Positions 25,898 to 38,972 of a stretch of 64,000 nt of DNA are shown here, piece after piece. Position numbers and translations under genes: made by a program. This DNA is from Pholis gunnellus (taxonomy: Eukaryota; Chordata; Actinopteri; Perciformes; Pholidae): NCBI GenBank assembly GCA_910591455.2, contig OU342809.1:9627815-9691814 (forward strand), in the 5' to 3' direction. The notes under the pieces are model-generated. The model worked only from the letters and a program-made list of their open reading frames with translations, was not told the DNA's origin and made no database searches. The first letter of the stretch is position 1, and each line of letters begins with the position of its first letter.

Positions 25898-28800
25898 TGC
25901 TGAAGCATCATTGGCCACTAGGGGGCAGACAAACATTAAATCAAGATGGACGCTCTACTGTCTTCACCTGACCGCCTACAAAAGGTGTTTGGCTAACATG
26001 TTAACTTGTCAACGTTGCTTATATTCACATTAACTGGACACGGAGCAACATAAATATTCGTTTGGAGTCACGTTTCTGGCCACCTGATGCCTGTGAGTAC
26101 AATGTTCACTCTACACTTGCTCTGTTTTGGTTTATCTTGGTTAGCTTTCTAACGTCAGGTGTTCAACGGGCCTGACTCAGTCATTAAACAAAACAAATAA
26201 GTTAAAAGAGTAAACTAAAAAACTCCATAGAGTTCCCAGAGTCGAGATTTCATACAAAGCAGTACACATTTAATGGAAAAACCAGTGCTGGCTACTTGTT
26301 TATCTTGACCAAAAAGTGTGAAAAATCAACATTTGGATTGTGGTAAAGTTACACATATTCCAAATATGCATAATCTCACAGCAACTCCAGTCAGACATGA
26401 ATACATGTGACTCCTACCTGCTCTTGTGGGGCAGATAAAATGCCAGAGTTTAGAGCTAAAACAGCAGACAATAGATGTCTGAAATTTGACAACTGATTAA
26501 TTAAGTTTAAGTCATTTATTTATGACAAATGCTAAACCTTCACAGGTTTTAGTTTTTTCATCTGTGGTGATGTTCTGCCCATCTTGTGAGGATTACTGCT
26601 TGTACATTATATATCTTTGGTAGACTGCTGGATGCTCTCAGCACTAAGGTTCAAAGCTCGGCCTCCCCAGCTCTCTTTTCATGTTGGAGAAACAGACCTA
26701 CAGTTTAGGGTCAATAAAGAATGTAACAGTGAACGGGTGAGATCAAAGTGGGTGTGTGGGTGTGTGGGTGTGTGGGGGTGGGCATATCTGGACTGAGGTC
26801 CCCCAGTCAAGCCAAACAGGTGTAACTCTTTCCTTTTTGCCCTCCATCACTCGTCCTGGCTGGTCTCGGGCAGAGATATTTTCCATGTTTTTCCTCACCT
26901 CCCTCACACTGTTCTGTTTGAGCTTGCTGTCACTCATCTCTCCGTAGGAGTTCTTTCCATCTTGTTTTTCACTTGGTTCCCTCTGTGGTCGGTTTCTCAA
27001 CGGCACACATTGAGTCTGGCTTAGATCCAACAAATAGTCAGATAGTCCAACAGTTGCAAAACACTGCTAAATCCTTGGCTATCCTCTGAATAGGACTTGT
27101 TTGCTTTGCATTCTGGGTAAATTGGGAATCTTTTCAAACTCCAAAAAACATCAGAGCGAGCTGCAGCTTCATGCTTGAGTTTTTTGCCAGCAGGTGACTG
27201 GTTGAAACGGAAACCCTGCTGTTATTTCTGGTAAATCTTTGCACTAGACTGGCTACACTTTTTAGCCTTATACATTATTTCTTTTTTTTAAACCGTCACA
27301 GTCATATTAGACTATTCTAAGAGCAACCATATATAACTTTATAGATTAAGCCAATATATTTGTGTGAAACCTGACTGGGGTAGATACGGCTTTCTCATTT
27401 ATTGTCATCTTAGTTATTTTGTTTCCACTTTGTTTGTTCATATCAGGGAACTAAAGAACTTAAACTTGTTGTTTGGTGAAAGTGTGTATCTGAAAACATG
27501 GTGGACTAACATCTCTTCAACTTTCTCCTGCAACAAACTTAGATAAAGTACAGTAATATAATTTTAATTTAAGACCAGACTAAAATAATGTATATCCAGC
27601 AAATATATGGGCATGACTGTGAAACACAGTGATATTCTGTTTTTAAAATGCAGAGACTTGTCAACAATGTACACTTATTATATTGTGTTTCTCCAAGTAA
27701 TAGTTTTTAAGTAATAGTGAAGATACAAAACGTATTTCTACTAACTACACACCTGAACTGTGATTACAATTTTGCTAACATGCTTATTAAGAAACGTTTA
27801 GACTGTTGGGGATGTATGACTTGTAAAGCTCAAGGTGAACCGAACAATGGCCGGCTGACTTCTTTTAGTTTTCCTGCCTCATTACAATAAACTGGAGCTC
27901 ATTACTGTCACCTCAAATAAAAAGAGAAATCTGCAGCTCTGTTTCCTGAGCCATGTACGCCGAGGACAATCAATAATGGTCACAAAGCAGTAACCAGTGG
28001 TGTTAAAGGAATCAGAACCAAACTGAATCATTATTAATTCAAAAGCATATTCTTTAAAACTATTCAAAAACTGTTCTTGTTATCTTCACTCTGGCTCTTA
28101 TCTATTAACTTTCACTTTTAGATTATATCTATTATCTCACTGAGGATAAATAAAACCTGACATTTGTCCTTTTTAAACTGGTTGCTGGAAATGTGAAGCT
28201 TATTATACAGTATCCCTCCCCCAGCTGTCTAAAATGTAAAACGATGGATGATGAATTCAGCCCAGTTTGCATCTTTTCATGTTCAGTTGCCAACACTGAA
28301 TGTAATAATTAATTCACCACATGAGGGCAGTAGCATACTGCCACTCCTCCATCCACACCTTGTAAATGTATATTTTAGCATCAACAAGAAGGGACCCTTG
28401 TATAGTTTATACATGAGGATTTCAGCACGTTATTAGTCATTATTTTATATACGGGTAGTTTTTAGGTATTTGAAAATAAAAACATTCATAATTTTCTAAT
28501 TTTCATAGGTTAAAAATGAGAAAATTAATATAATTTAACACACTCTGAATGCATACGCTCCATGTTGTCCTTTCACTGACTTTGTAAACATGAGCTCCAA
28601 TTTAAAGAGGGCTGAGTTTTTGTTTTTTATCCTACAGACTCAAAGTGGTGACTGAAGCAAATCTGACATGACTAAAAGGCTGGACCCTCAAATTCAAACA
28701 GTGTGTCTTTGGTGTTTTAGGCACATTTTGTGTTTGACCTGCTGATCAGACGGCAAGCACCAGTAGCAGTCAATGTGTCAGACTGCCATTTGAAGTGTCT

Positions 28801-31800
28801 GCACTGGTTCAGGTCAGGATCTCACTGAGTATTTAACAGCTGCTAAGTGTTACCGGTGGTCAGCACGAGTAGCTCCTGATCCTGGTGGTTTACTCTCCCC
28901 AAGACGCTCTCCACATCACATACAAGTGATATTAACACAAGCCAGAGGTGTGCAACCCTGCTGGTGGCATCAGAGCGGACGTTTACTGTAACGCTATTCT
29001 GTAATACACCTGTTCAGCATCAGGGATGATGATGCTTGAATTCAATTTAGACCCATGAAATCAAACGGAAAGTTGTTGAATTTCCAAATCTGGCGAATAT
29101 CAACCTGTGTTGACATTCTGAGGATTTGTTACGCAGTCATTCTGAAGAAGAATACCAAAATAAAGGAGTCAGTCTGTTCTGGTTTTGTTTATATGAACTG
29201 ACAGTTTGTGGTAAAACGTCTTTTATTTTGTAAATATTTTCCATCTTAATTGTGGCCGCCAGAAAACATCCTTTCAAAGGCTTTTGGATCGTCTCCATAT
29301 CAACAAATCTTAGCATAAGAGCATAAACTGATCATATAATCAACAACGCTCCTCTGCTGTCGTTTTGTTCCCGCTTACAGGGGAAGGATTTGTAGTTTAC
29401 TGCTGTTAGAGGAACTTGTTTAAAAGCCCTTAAAATAATGTAGATTTCTTTTTTTTTTAGTTTTGGGTCACTGCGGAGGATTGAAGTTGTAGTATTTACC
29501 TCTTTGCTCGAGTGTAGCATTGCACCACTACGTCTCTTCTTTCCTCATAAAAATTCCAACAAGGAAAAAGGGAGACGAGAGAGAAAGAGAGGGACGGGGA
29601 TGAGGGGCGACGGGGATGAGGGGCTCTGTGTTCAGTTTGTTTTAGCCCCCTGTTTGGAGAGGAGACTTTCATTGCTTGATGATTTATGAGTGGATGGACT
29701 CCCAGGGGAATTAAAGAGTTCTTTTTCCTGCATGTAATAACCCAACCCTCTAACATAAAACCTACGTTTCTCCTTTGTGTTGTGTTTATCCAGTGTGAAA
29801 GGTGTTAGGTCCGGTGGGGAGTTGAAAGGCCCAGAGAAGCCCCCCGAGGACCCTTCGACACAAACCATACTGGGGGCAGATGATTCACATCTGCTGCGAT
29901 GTGCCTGCAAAACCCATTGTGAAAATGTGAGAATTAAAAAAAAAAATACACAGACAACCAAATAATACTGCGACCCGCAGTAACAGCCTTGCTATTGTGG
30001 TGAATAACAACTGAATTGTCCCACAGCCACACTGAGTCGCACAGAACCAGTGGCCTTAGGCTCAACAGGGTAGTCTTTGTGACGCACGGTACGGTGCCCA
30101 TGACCCAGCATGAAACAGGAAGTGAGCCGGAAAGGCCAGGAAATGAGTCTGTAGGGATGGGTCTTGGGCCGTTTCTCAGGCCGAGCACCGCTACTGTCTT
30201 GAGAGATCTCTTGTGCTCTGTGACTCACTTGTGGAGCATGTGTTTTCAGTACACAGGACTTGGATTTAGATGATGACTACAAGTAGATGGCCCAAGCTGT
30301 CCCGTGTGAGAAGACCACAAAGTGCTCTATGGTTACAGAGCAGAAGAGTAATGTTTTGCGGCCAGCCGTCGGTGATAGTGACTGTATGAGGCCTCTTCAT
30401 TTTTCCTCATTAGTTATCTGTGTTTTTCCACTTTCTCTGTCCACCCCCCTGTGTTTCTGTGTTACAAAGTTTCCTCACAGTTGGAGGCTAATGCAGCGCT
30501 TAGCTCCTCATTGCACGCCAGCTTTTCTCACCCTGTGGCCTTCGCTGTCGAGCCGTCATCCCTGCCTGTCAATCAGGTCCAGAGTGACCCCGTTGCACAT
30601 GAGTCTGCGAGAGGTCAACTGTTGTGTATGTTTGACCCTTGAGCTCTGCAGCAGGAGGGCTTCTTGAGCAAATGCACCGAACAAGGCTGGACTTGAGTGC
30701 ACAATAAATCAGAATGATGCCTCACCGCCCCCATATTCGCAAGATTCATAATTGGAAGCACATTGCAGAGAGGAGAGACAAAATGCTGCTTTGGAGCAAA
30801 GAGGTTGAGGGGGTTAGGAACACAGCCTGATAAGAAACCTGAAGAGTGTCAGGAGGAAATCAGTGGACAGGCTGCCGATTTCAGTGTGTTGATTTGAATT
30901 TTTAAAGAGCTGCACACTGGCAGAGAAAAAACTAGAGGAATCAACAGGGTGAGTCATTTCATTGCTACAGCATGCCAGCTGACAGTTGAAGCATGTTTTA
31001 TCAGTCGCATTATTTATGTTCTACCACATGCGTCTTGTAAATACAAAAAAGAAAACTGCTTTTATAAACTTAACCAATCTCGTCTCATAAGCAACGCTTC
31101 TGCAAATACCCGCTTTTATATTTGCCTGTTAATGTTAACAGTGCTGCCGCTCTACAACAATACACGGGTGCTGGTTCAACCCATAACCCAGCGGTTAGGT
31201 CCACGCCGCTCACCTCAGCCTGCCCAAACCTCCACCCATGTGTCGGTACCACTTTAAATCCTTTCCCTCTCTGTTTATGGTGGCATGTCAAAAAGCCACA
31301 GTAGACATTTCGACTCTAATAAACTGGAGTTTTATTAGTGGGAGTCGGTGAATGATGTGAGGCTGTCTCCATGGTTACAGAACCACAGTGATGCCTGTCA
31401 GGCAGCTGGCAGGGCAGAGTCTGTTCGGTGGCGAGCTGATGGGGGAGAATGAAGACCGACCGCAGTTTAACAAAGCAAGCTAATGCCCTCTCAAACATGG
31501 GGATAGATGCTCGCTCTGATAGACTCACTTGAGGCCCGCCGTGAGTTTAGATTCTAGTCTTGCACAGTGTCGGCTAATTGCAACGGCACTTATTGGTTGT
31601 ATTTTACGACGAGTTCAAACCTCTTGTTGCACCGCAGACACTTTTTTTCATATTGACAACTTTGTTGCACACACACAGTAGTAACACAAATACGCCTGAG
31701 ATCAAATGGAAAAGAAAACATCGTGGTTACTTGCTAAATGAAGAAATAAATGCAGATAAGACGTCTCATCAACACTCGCACAGCAGCCTCCCAAAGATTG

Positions 31801-33254
31801 CATTGTGCTGCTGAATACTGTCAGGTGTTTATGATGGACTTGTTTCCTTGCCTGTTTAGTTCAAACTCAGTATGTTTCTGCAGCACAGGCTCATTGTGCA
31901 AAGTTCGAGGTAATTAGCTCAAAAATATAACGGCTCATGAGTACTAAATTATTTTTTTTACCGAATCATTCCTTACAGTTTGGTAGCAAATATACCTGAG
32001 GTCCAGTACTGGTCTGTTTTAAACATGTTCTAGCCACTTGAATGTTAAGTGAAGAAGGAGAGAACCACTAAGTCTATACTTTAATAAAAGTCATTTTGAT
32101 TAGGTATGACCACTATATTTGCAAATTTACAACACTGCAGATGTGCTTCGCAGTATGAGCATCAAAAGAGATGAAACTGATCTCGTTGGGTGATAAGTTG
32201 ATAGGACAGGCTGGCCCAGAGCCAGAGACCCCATTAGAAGGAGCTCGGGGAAGTAAGGTATCCATGCTCCTCTCTCAGTAAACCTCCACTCCGATCTTAA
32301 GTCCTCCTCCTACACTTAACTCCTACTGCAGCCACAATGGCCTGTCAGATCCTGTGATGCACAGACCTGGTGACATGCAAACACACATTTAGGGTTCGCT
32401 TTATTTGTCATTGTCAGTTGCATCCTAAAATGTTCATACACTGTCCCAGCGAGTATTGCTTATACATTTAGTACCATCCTGTCTCTTGCTCATGCTGTTT
32501 TTCTGTTTGCATCTTTACTGGGTTGGCAAATCTTGCTTAAAACAGATGTTACTACTTTTAGACCAGTTGTATAGTGACGCTGTTTCGCGTTGGTTTCTTA
32601 TGCGTGTCAAAAGCTTCGCTAAATGTGAGCTGTTTACTGGCATTCTCAGCTTGTAATGAGGGACGTTTTACTGGACACAGTGATGTATGTGGTGTTCCTT
32701 CCTCATCAGCCGCCTGCTCCTCTCCACAGTGTTGTGTTGCTGTGCTGAGGGGCTGTAGTGCTGACTTATGGCCACAGCAGGAGACTGCTCAGTCTTTTAT
32801 GTCCCTTAGGACAGCATCAATATATCAAGCTTCTGCTGGCTCTCTTGATTTACGTCACATGAAGTTTTTGAGTGAGGGAGACTTTGGTTTCATAGTAGCA
32901 AACTTGGCCTGTGTGAATTTACACATATGAGTCTGTTAAAAGAAGTTGTTTTTTTTTTACTGGTCAGTGTACTTGTCATTTTCCTTTGGCTCCAGTCCTC
33001 GACAGTTCATAGGAGTCCCTTCATTGGTCCAAAAGTAAGTGGAGAAATTTGATTTACAGTGCGAGCTTTATTACAGCTTTATTTTGAAATGGGGTCATTT
33101 AACAGTGTAAACCAAAGTGTCAGCTCTAAAATATGACCCATACGATTTTTTCTTTTTTGCTGAAAGCTGATATAAGCGCTGATTTACAACCTTAGCTTTG
33201 CTAACGACGGCTCTTAATGAGCAGCTCAAGGATCCACTTGTTTATGGAGCAGGC

Positions 33255-33264
33255 TGATTGACAG
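33255..33264 (+). promoter_or_regulatory. Exact PBX-MEIS/PREP decamer
   Basis: TGATTGACAG at 33255-33264 is the established composite binding site for PBX with MEIS or PREP. It sits in unique intergenic sequence between the two genes. Function is not shown; a ten-base match can occur by chance. Confidence 0.35.
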
Positions 33265-34859
33265 GCCGACCAATGGACAAATAAAGGAGTTAATGTGGAA
33301 TTGGATCTGTGCCCTCTTATGCTGCCATATCAGCAGAGCACTAATGTAGTGGTGAACTTTGAAGTGCCCTAATGGTCTTCATGGTCCCTTAACCATGCAG
33401 GCTTCTATTAAGGGTGTCAGTGGAGCCTGGCTTGACCAGCGTGACCCATTAGATTTAATGAGTGCTGTTCAGGGCACAGTAGGCTGCTCTTCTTCCTCTC
33501 TGCGAGTCTTTATTCATCTCATCTACAGACAGAAGGGGAGTGTAGAGGCAGGGGGAATGGCTCTATAACTTGCGGTCCATTTTGTCGTTTGGGTCTCTGA
33601 TTGTATCAGTCCTGCTATGACCACTGAACTCAGTCTGCGTCAGTTAGATGGTCTCACTGGGCTCATGAGCCTGTTAATCTGTCAGTGTATTCATATATCA
33701 CTCCTTATCATAGGTTAATAAAGGATAAGTCTGGTGAAAACTTAATTTTTCCTAACAAGTATTGTGTCTAGCTAAAGTACGTCTCATTCCTCTGTGCCAT
33801 AGACCTACATTGTTGTCCCAAAACTACTAAAAGCATATCAATGCTCACCAGAGACTCAATTCAACAGCTGAAAATAGTTCCTAACAAATGTACTATTGTT
33901 AAATGTGTCCTCCAACAACCTCAATTTCTTTAAGACTTCTCAGTTTTGTGAATATTTGTTTTTCTTGCGTGCCTCAACGGTGAAAAAAGTTTCCTTCAAA
34001 GTCACAGTATGAGTCATTTATATAAAAAGAATCGTTTTGTGGGGGGTAGTACTCTTTTTAATGTTGTTAACATTATTATAAGCATCATGAAGGACATAAA
34101 AGAGGAAAATGCTGTTGCATGTTGAGTATATTATTTGACATACAAGCCTCCACTGAAGCAGCTTCTCTTCTATTCATTCCATTTCCATTGCAGTAACTAT
34201 TGATGATCTCCAGTTCCTCGACTGGAGCTGGAGGCTTTACTGGGTGACAGCAGTCTTCTTTTGAGTTTTCCCATTCTCGTGCGATCAGAGTGCTCCAGTT
34301 AAGCTCTTGCACAACTGTGGAAAAGACAGCTATTGTTGCTGGGAGCGAGCAGAAATGGGAGAGCTCCAACATTCTTCGTAGGGTGAAGACCACAGCGATG
34401 GCAAGATGTGAATTGGCAAGGGTTATCTTTTTCTGGTTTCCTGGCTGTGCCTTTCCTTTGTCTTACGTAAGAGTTGTCCAAAGTTGTTGTGCCTTCTGTG
34501 GATAATAATCAGCACACAGTTTGAAATAAAGGGTGGATTGATTGCAGACAGTTTTTGTTGTGTAGGAAAGATGTTTTGAAGCGATTAGAAATGTTTTTTT
34601 CTGAGGACTGTTTTGTTGCATGATTGAGCTCGTATTGCAAAAACAAAGAACATCTGTGTGAAACGATGTTGCATATTGTATTGCATGACAGCTTTCTCTC
34701 GCTCGGCCAAAACTACACTGTTAGCCAAAGACCACCTGGAGATATTTAAGGCCCATTCAAACTATTAGCCTTAACTTTGGGCCTAATGGCTTGGCCAGAG
34801 CGTCCCATCTGGAAGCTGCTGATGCGAGAAAAAGAATGAGATCACATATCATCCACCTT

Positions 34860-34861
<2 letters not shown>

Positions 34862-34911
<50 letters not shown>
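34862..34911. repeat. (CA)n microsatellite
   Basis: An uninterrupted CA tract of about 50 bases. Confidence 0.97.
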
Positions 34912-35293
34912 GCAAATACAATCATCTTGAGTCAGTGTTACATTAATTATTAATAATTTAATAATGTTTGGCAATGCATGTTTGTCATTGCATAGCATCA
35001 TATGAATATCTGTGTACATACACTGGTCTTACTTTTCTGGTAAGTGGTTTGAAACTTGTTCTCTTTTTGTCTTGTGCATAATTCCCACTACACATCTTTA
35101 GCCCTGATTTTCCACTTAGCAACAGTAATATTCATGGTCTGTCATGTAGTGATTGCAAGACAAGTTCTGTAGTGTGAACAGTACAGCGATCTGACAACTT
35201 TGAAAGTCTCTAGTGTGAACTCTGCTTAAAGCATCATATTCATGACAAATTAGTCAACAATCAAAGCTTGAAGGAAGTCTTAGTTTGTATTTA

Positions 35294-35628
35294 TTAAAGG
35301 AGCAGTTTGACTTTTTGGGAAGTTATTCACATTTTTGTCAAAAGATGAGAAGAGTGCTACCACTATTATATCTGTCTGTTAAATGTGAAGCTTCAACTGG
35401 CAACCAGTTAGCTTAGCTTAGCATAAAGAGACTGGAAACAAGGGGAGACAGATAGCCGGGCTCCATACAAAGGTAACGAGGTCACCACCTACCAGCTCCT
35501 CTAAAACTCTCTAATTAACACGTTACATCCTGTTTGTCTTGTCAAATCAAAAACTGAATTGTAAAAAATGACATGCTGTGCTCTCACTCTTGTTAAGGTT
35601 CCTAAAATGTTGAACTATTCCTTTAAAG
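35294..35628. mobile_element. Miniature inverted-repeat transposable element, apparently full length
   Basis: The left end TTAAAGGAGCAGTTTGAC and the reverse complement of the right end, TTTAAAGGAATAGTTCAAC, form imperfect terminal repeats of about 28 bases. The interior contains CAGTTAGCTTAGCTTAGCA and the AGACTGGAAACA segment that I recognise as a very common teleost dispersed repeat. There is no coding capacity. Confidence 0.65.
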
Positions 35629-36837
35629 GTATACGAATGTACAGTGATGACACAAAAACACAATGATTCATAAGTGTAATAAATAAATGTGAGACATGAG
35701 CGTGATCTGTATGACCTCACCAGTTAGAGAAGGAAGAGAAACTGAGAAAGTAGGTTTCAGGGCCTGTGAAGAAGAAACTTAACTTACGGAAAAAACAATC
35801 TGAACTCATTCAACCGTTGGAGATTCATTTATTTCAAAATCACATCAAAATCATCATCAACAAAAACAGCAAGTTACTTCTGTACAAACAAATGTCAGGC
35901 ACCTTAAACAGATGTCAGTGATGCTGTTCGTGGTGCTAAATATGGACGAGTTTAGGAGACAGTTCTGGACTGTTGGGACACAAAACCACACGCCTCCGGC
36001 TTTAGCAAAGAGACCACTGTCCTAGTGGAAGTCAAAAATAATAATTAAAACAAACTTCTCCAACACTGTAAGTGCAATAACTTATTGCAATAACACATTA
36101 TATAAAGTCACAATCAGAAGTAGAAATACTTGATTAATAGATAAAAAGCTGCTTAAAGCCATAAGAAAATTAGAAAGCAAATTCAACCTCGGTAAAAGTC
36201 CAGAGCAACTCTTCAGAATAACACAAAACATAATTTTAACATTTCTAGGCAATGTTACTGTAATACTTCAATGGAGGTCCATTATTTGTCAAATAAGCAA
36301 AACAAATGTACAAGCAAAAGAACAATATCATTTCTATTGTTCACATTCACACAATACGACATTATAACTATGGATTTCAATTGCTTCATTTCAGTAGTAT
36401 CAACATGGACGGAGCTGCAGCGGAGTGGAGCTAGAGGGAAGACCAGCGAGAAGACAAACTCAACTCGACAAAGTAGGAATTCAGTCACGCATGTAGTCAT
36501 GCAATAAGTTATTTTGACCACATCTTGTTTTTATCTTTTGACAATAATGTTTTGGGATTTTTAGTCCTCACACAAAGTCTATATTAATTCAAAATTTCTC
36601 TCCTTTATTGAAGAGTCATAGCTCCATTTTAGAGGCCTTTGTCTTCTCATTTGATGATATTTGTTTACCTACTGACAATAAAACCTCTGTGTAGAATATA
36701 ATAACGGCATGAACACTTGTGTCAAAGTGATCCTCATGTTGTCACCTCATTTACTCGCTGTTGACAGGAAAACAACAATCTTTTTTGTCACTGGATGATA
36801 TTAGGACCGGTTTGTTCCTTCCTTTGAAAAAAGAAAA

Positions 36838-37116
36838 GCTCTTCATTTCTTTATACAATTTAACAGAGGAATTGTAAAACTTCAACGATGGATTAACAGA
36901 AAATCAATCAACAACTGTATTCATAAATATTCTCTCGTTCCAGCCTTTAGCCTTTTCTTTATTTTATGATAGTAAACTGAATATTTTGGGGTTTGGGCTC
37001 ACGAAACAAATCTTTTGAAGATTATTTTTCTGGCATTTTATAGACCAAGCAATTAATCGACCAATCGAGAAAATTAATCAGAACTGAAAATAGTCGTTAG
37101 TTGCATTTCTACTCTC
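36838..37116. mobile_element. hAT-type non-autonomous element copy
   Basis: The region ends with GAAAATAGTCGTTAGTTGCA, preceded by CAATTAATCGACCAATCGAG. This is the recognisable terminal part of a teleost repeat whose family usually reads AATCGTTAGTTGCAGCCCT. The interior resembles the copy at 59650-59935. Assignment is from memory of the family. Confidence 0.5.
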
Positions 37117-38236
37117 AAGCAGGAGGCCGAGATGGACACTCGTATGTTACAATGATCAATCAGCTACGAGGAGCAGAAACAGACTCTTCTGCCATCATCC
37201 TCACCGGAGAAAGAAAACGGATAATGTAGCCCAGCGGGCGTCATAGAGAGATCAGCCAAAAGTCTAATGAAGCCTGTCTCTAGCCTCAGCCTGCAGCCCA
37301 GCTCTGGTGACAAGCTTATTCCGACGGGGTAACACACAGAGACACTCCTGCAATCACTGGACATATTCACCACATTCCTACAGCCCAGCTCTAAAGTCAT
37401 CACATTACCTAAACATTACAGAATGCTCTTCGGGACGATTGGGGCCACTGATTTGGCCGGCAGTTTCTGGCACGTGACGGATTGTGTGAGCGAGCTACAA
37501 ATCCGAGAGTCACCTTTGCTGAGCCCACGTCTGACGGTGAATTGATTGTTACAGCGTGTGGAACTTTGTGTGCGCTGTGATGTAGTACGGTGTTTGCGGG
37601 GCAGGACGGCTCACTTTAATGCTAATTAAGTGTGTCTATTCCTGTTGGTTGCTGATTGAAGCTGGCGTGGCTAGTTGGTGTTGAAGGCGGCTGCTGTGCG
37701 TAGCCAGGCCTTGTCTGCCAGTGGAGACGGTGTTTCCTGTAACCTGAGGCCTGAGCCTAGCAGGAGAACCTGTGGAGGCAGCCCTGGGGGAGGAAATGAC
37801 ACGTTGGTTTGAAATTGCTGCCAATCCAATTCCTGCCCTCCTCCCAGAATAAATTGGCACAGGCCATGTCTGCTCTCACTCAATTAGACTCTGTTCACTT
37901 ATTGCATTCAACCTCTGTCCTTCTTTGCAGGGACATAAACTATGCACCGCAAGCTTCGACAAAATTGATGTTTTCTTTTATAACCAGTTATTGTGTTTTG
38001 AAAGGACCGTTTGCAATGGCAACCGACATAAACAAAAATCTCACTCACTTGTTACTATGTTCTTGAGCTCATGTACAGTATACAATATGAGAGACGAGTC
38101 TAAAGTAACACACATAAAATGAGTGGTGCAGAATGGGTGGTATAAAAAACAAGCTATGGGAAGTAAATAACGTGAATCAAGCTTACCTCTGTAAATTCAA
38201 TACTGTATGCTATTGCTGGCTTTGACACTGCGTTCC

Positions 38237-38651
38237 TTTATTCTATGATAGTATTTTGTAAACCATATTTATTATATTGCTTATCTTACTGAAATCATTA
38301 TCATGAATGATACCCAGTTTATTGAGGACTGAACCCATATTTCAACGCGACCTGAGAGATCAAGGAATCAAGAATGAACGCAACGTCTCAGTAACATCTT
38401 CTCCCGAGTCACACCTCTGTATTTCTCTCACTTTCAGCATCTGCTGATTGTCACAGTCACAGTTGTTATCTTGGTTGCGTTGGCCGCTGTAATGGCCTCT
38501 GTTATCTCCACAGTCTCTCCCTGTTCATTTGACCTGTGTTATCATTAGTGCTCTCAGGAAAACTCCCTCCTCCCCCACAGATGCTCAGCTCGCTGATGGC
38601 TGCTCCAGAGAAGAGGGCCATGAGGGGGCAGGGTGGAACTGGGCTGAGACC
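38237..38651 (-). other. alx4: alx4 3' untranslated region (end inferred)
   Basis: On the - strand, AATAAA hexamers occur at 38273-38268 and 38242-38237, about 380-415 nt past the stop. The UTR probably ends near them. Teleost alx4 UTRs can be longer, so the boundary is tentative. Confidence 0.4.
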
Positions 38652-38972
38652 TCATGTAGCCCAAGAGATGGCTGCACTGTGTTCCTTGGCCTTCATACGC
38701 AGCGCAGCTATGCTGGAAGACTTGCGGTCTGGATCAAGGTTAAGATCGTAGCCATTGATTCCCCCGCCCATCCCGGGACCCCCAAAAAGGCTGCCCATGT
38801 GTGTCTGTCCCATGTGGCTGCTCCCTGGACTGGGCACGCCCAGGAACTCAGAGATGCCTCCAGGACCGTGAGGATGAGGCGGCATGCAGGAGGAGACGGA
38901 GTCACAAGGCACAACGCAACCCGGCACTGGAGAGGCTCCACTGCTGCTCCCGATCCACGAAGGGTTCTGGAT
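38652..38972 (-). CDS. alx4: alx4 exon 4 coding part (C-terminus with OAR motif)
   Basis: The acceptor reads gtcctccag. There are 106 codons plus a stop, starting IQNPSWIG. It contains the PVPGCVVPCD segment, HMGQTHMGSLFGGPG and the OAR motif SSSIAALRMKAKEHSAA. A 191-codon antisense frame over the same place is a shadow. Confidence 0.96.
   Translation of the reverse strand: MQNPSWIGSSSGASPVPGCVVPCDSVSSCMPPHPHGPGGISEFLGVPSPGSSHMGQTHMGSLFGGPGMGGGINGYDLNLDPDRKSSSIAALRMKAKEHSAAISWAT

Larger units (their letters stand above)
24351..38236. other. Intergenic interval between convergent tspan18 and alx4
   Basis: No gene is recognised. In human, CD82 lies between these genes, but no tetraspanin CCG-type exon is visible here. 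The interval holds a nested foldback element (25167-25897), a TIR-bearing MITE (35294-35628), a hAT-type MITE copy (36838-37116), a (CA)n tract and a PBX-MEIS type site at 33255. Confidence 0.75.

Noticed and set aside
33716..33900. Possible further teleost repeat starting near AAAGGATAAGTCTGGTG
   Set aside because: Only the first words feel familiar and no right terminus was found, so it was not listed as a feature.
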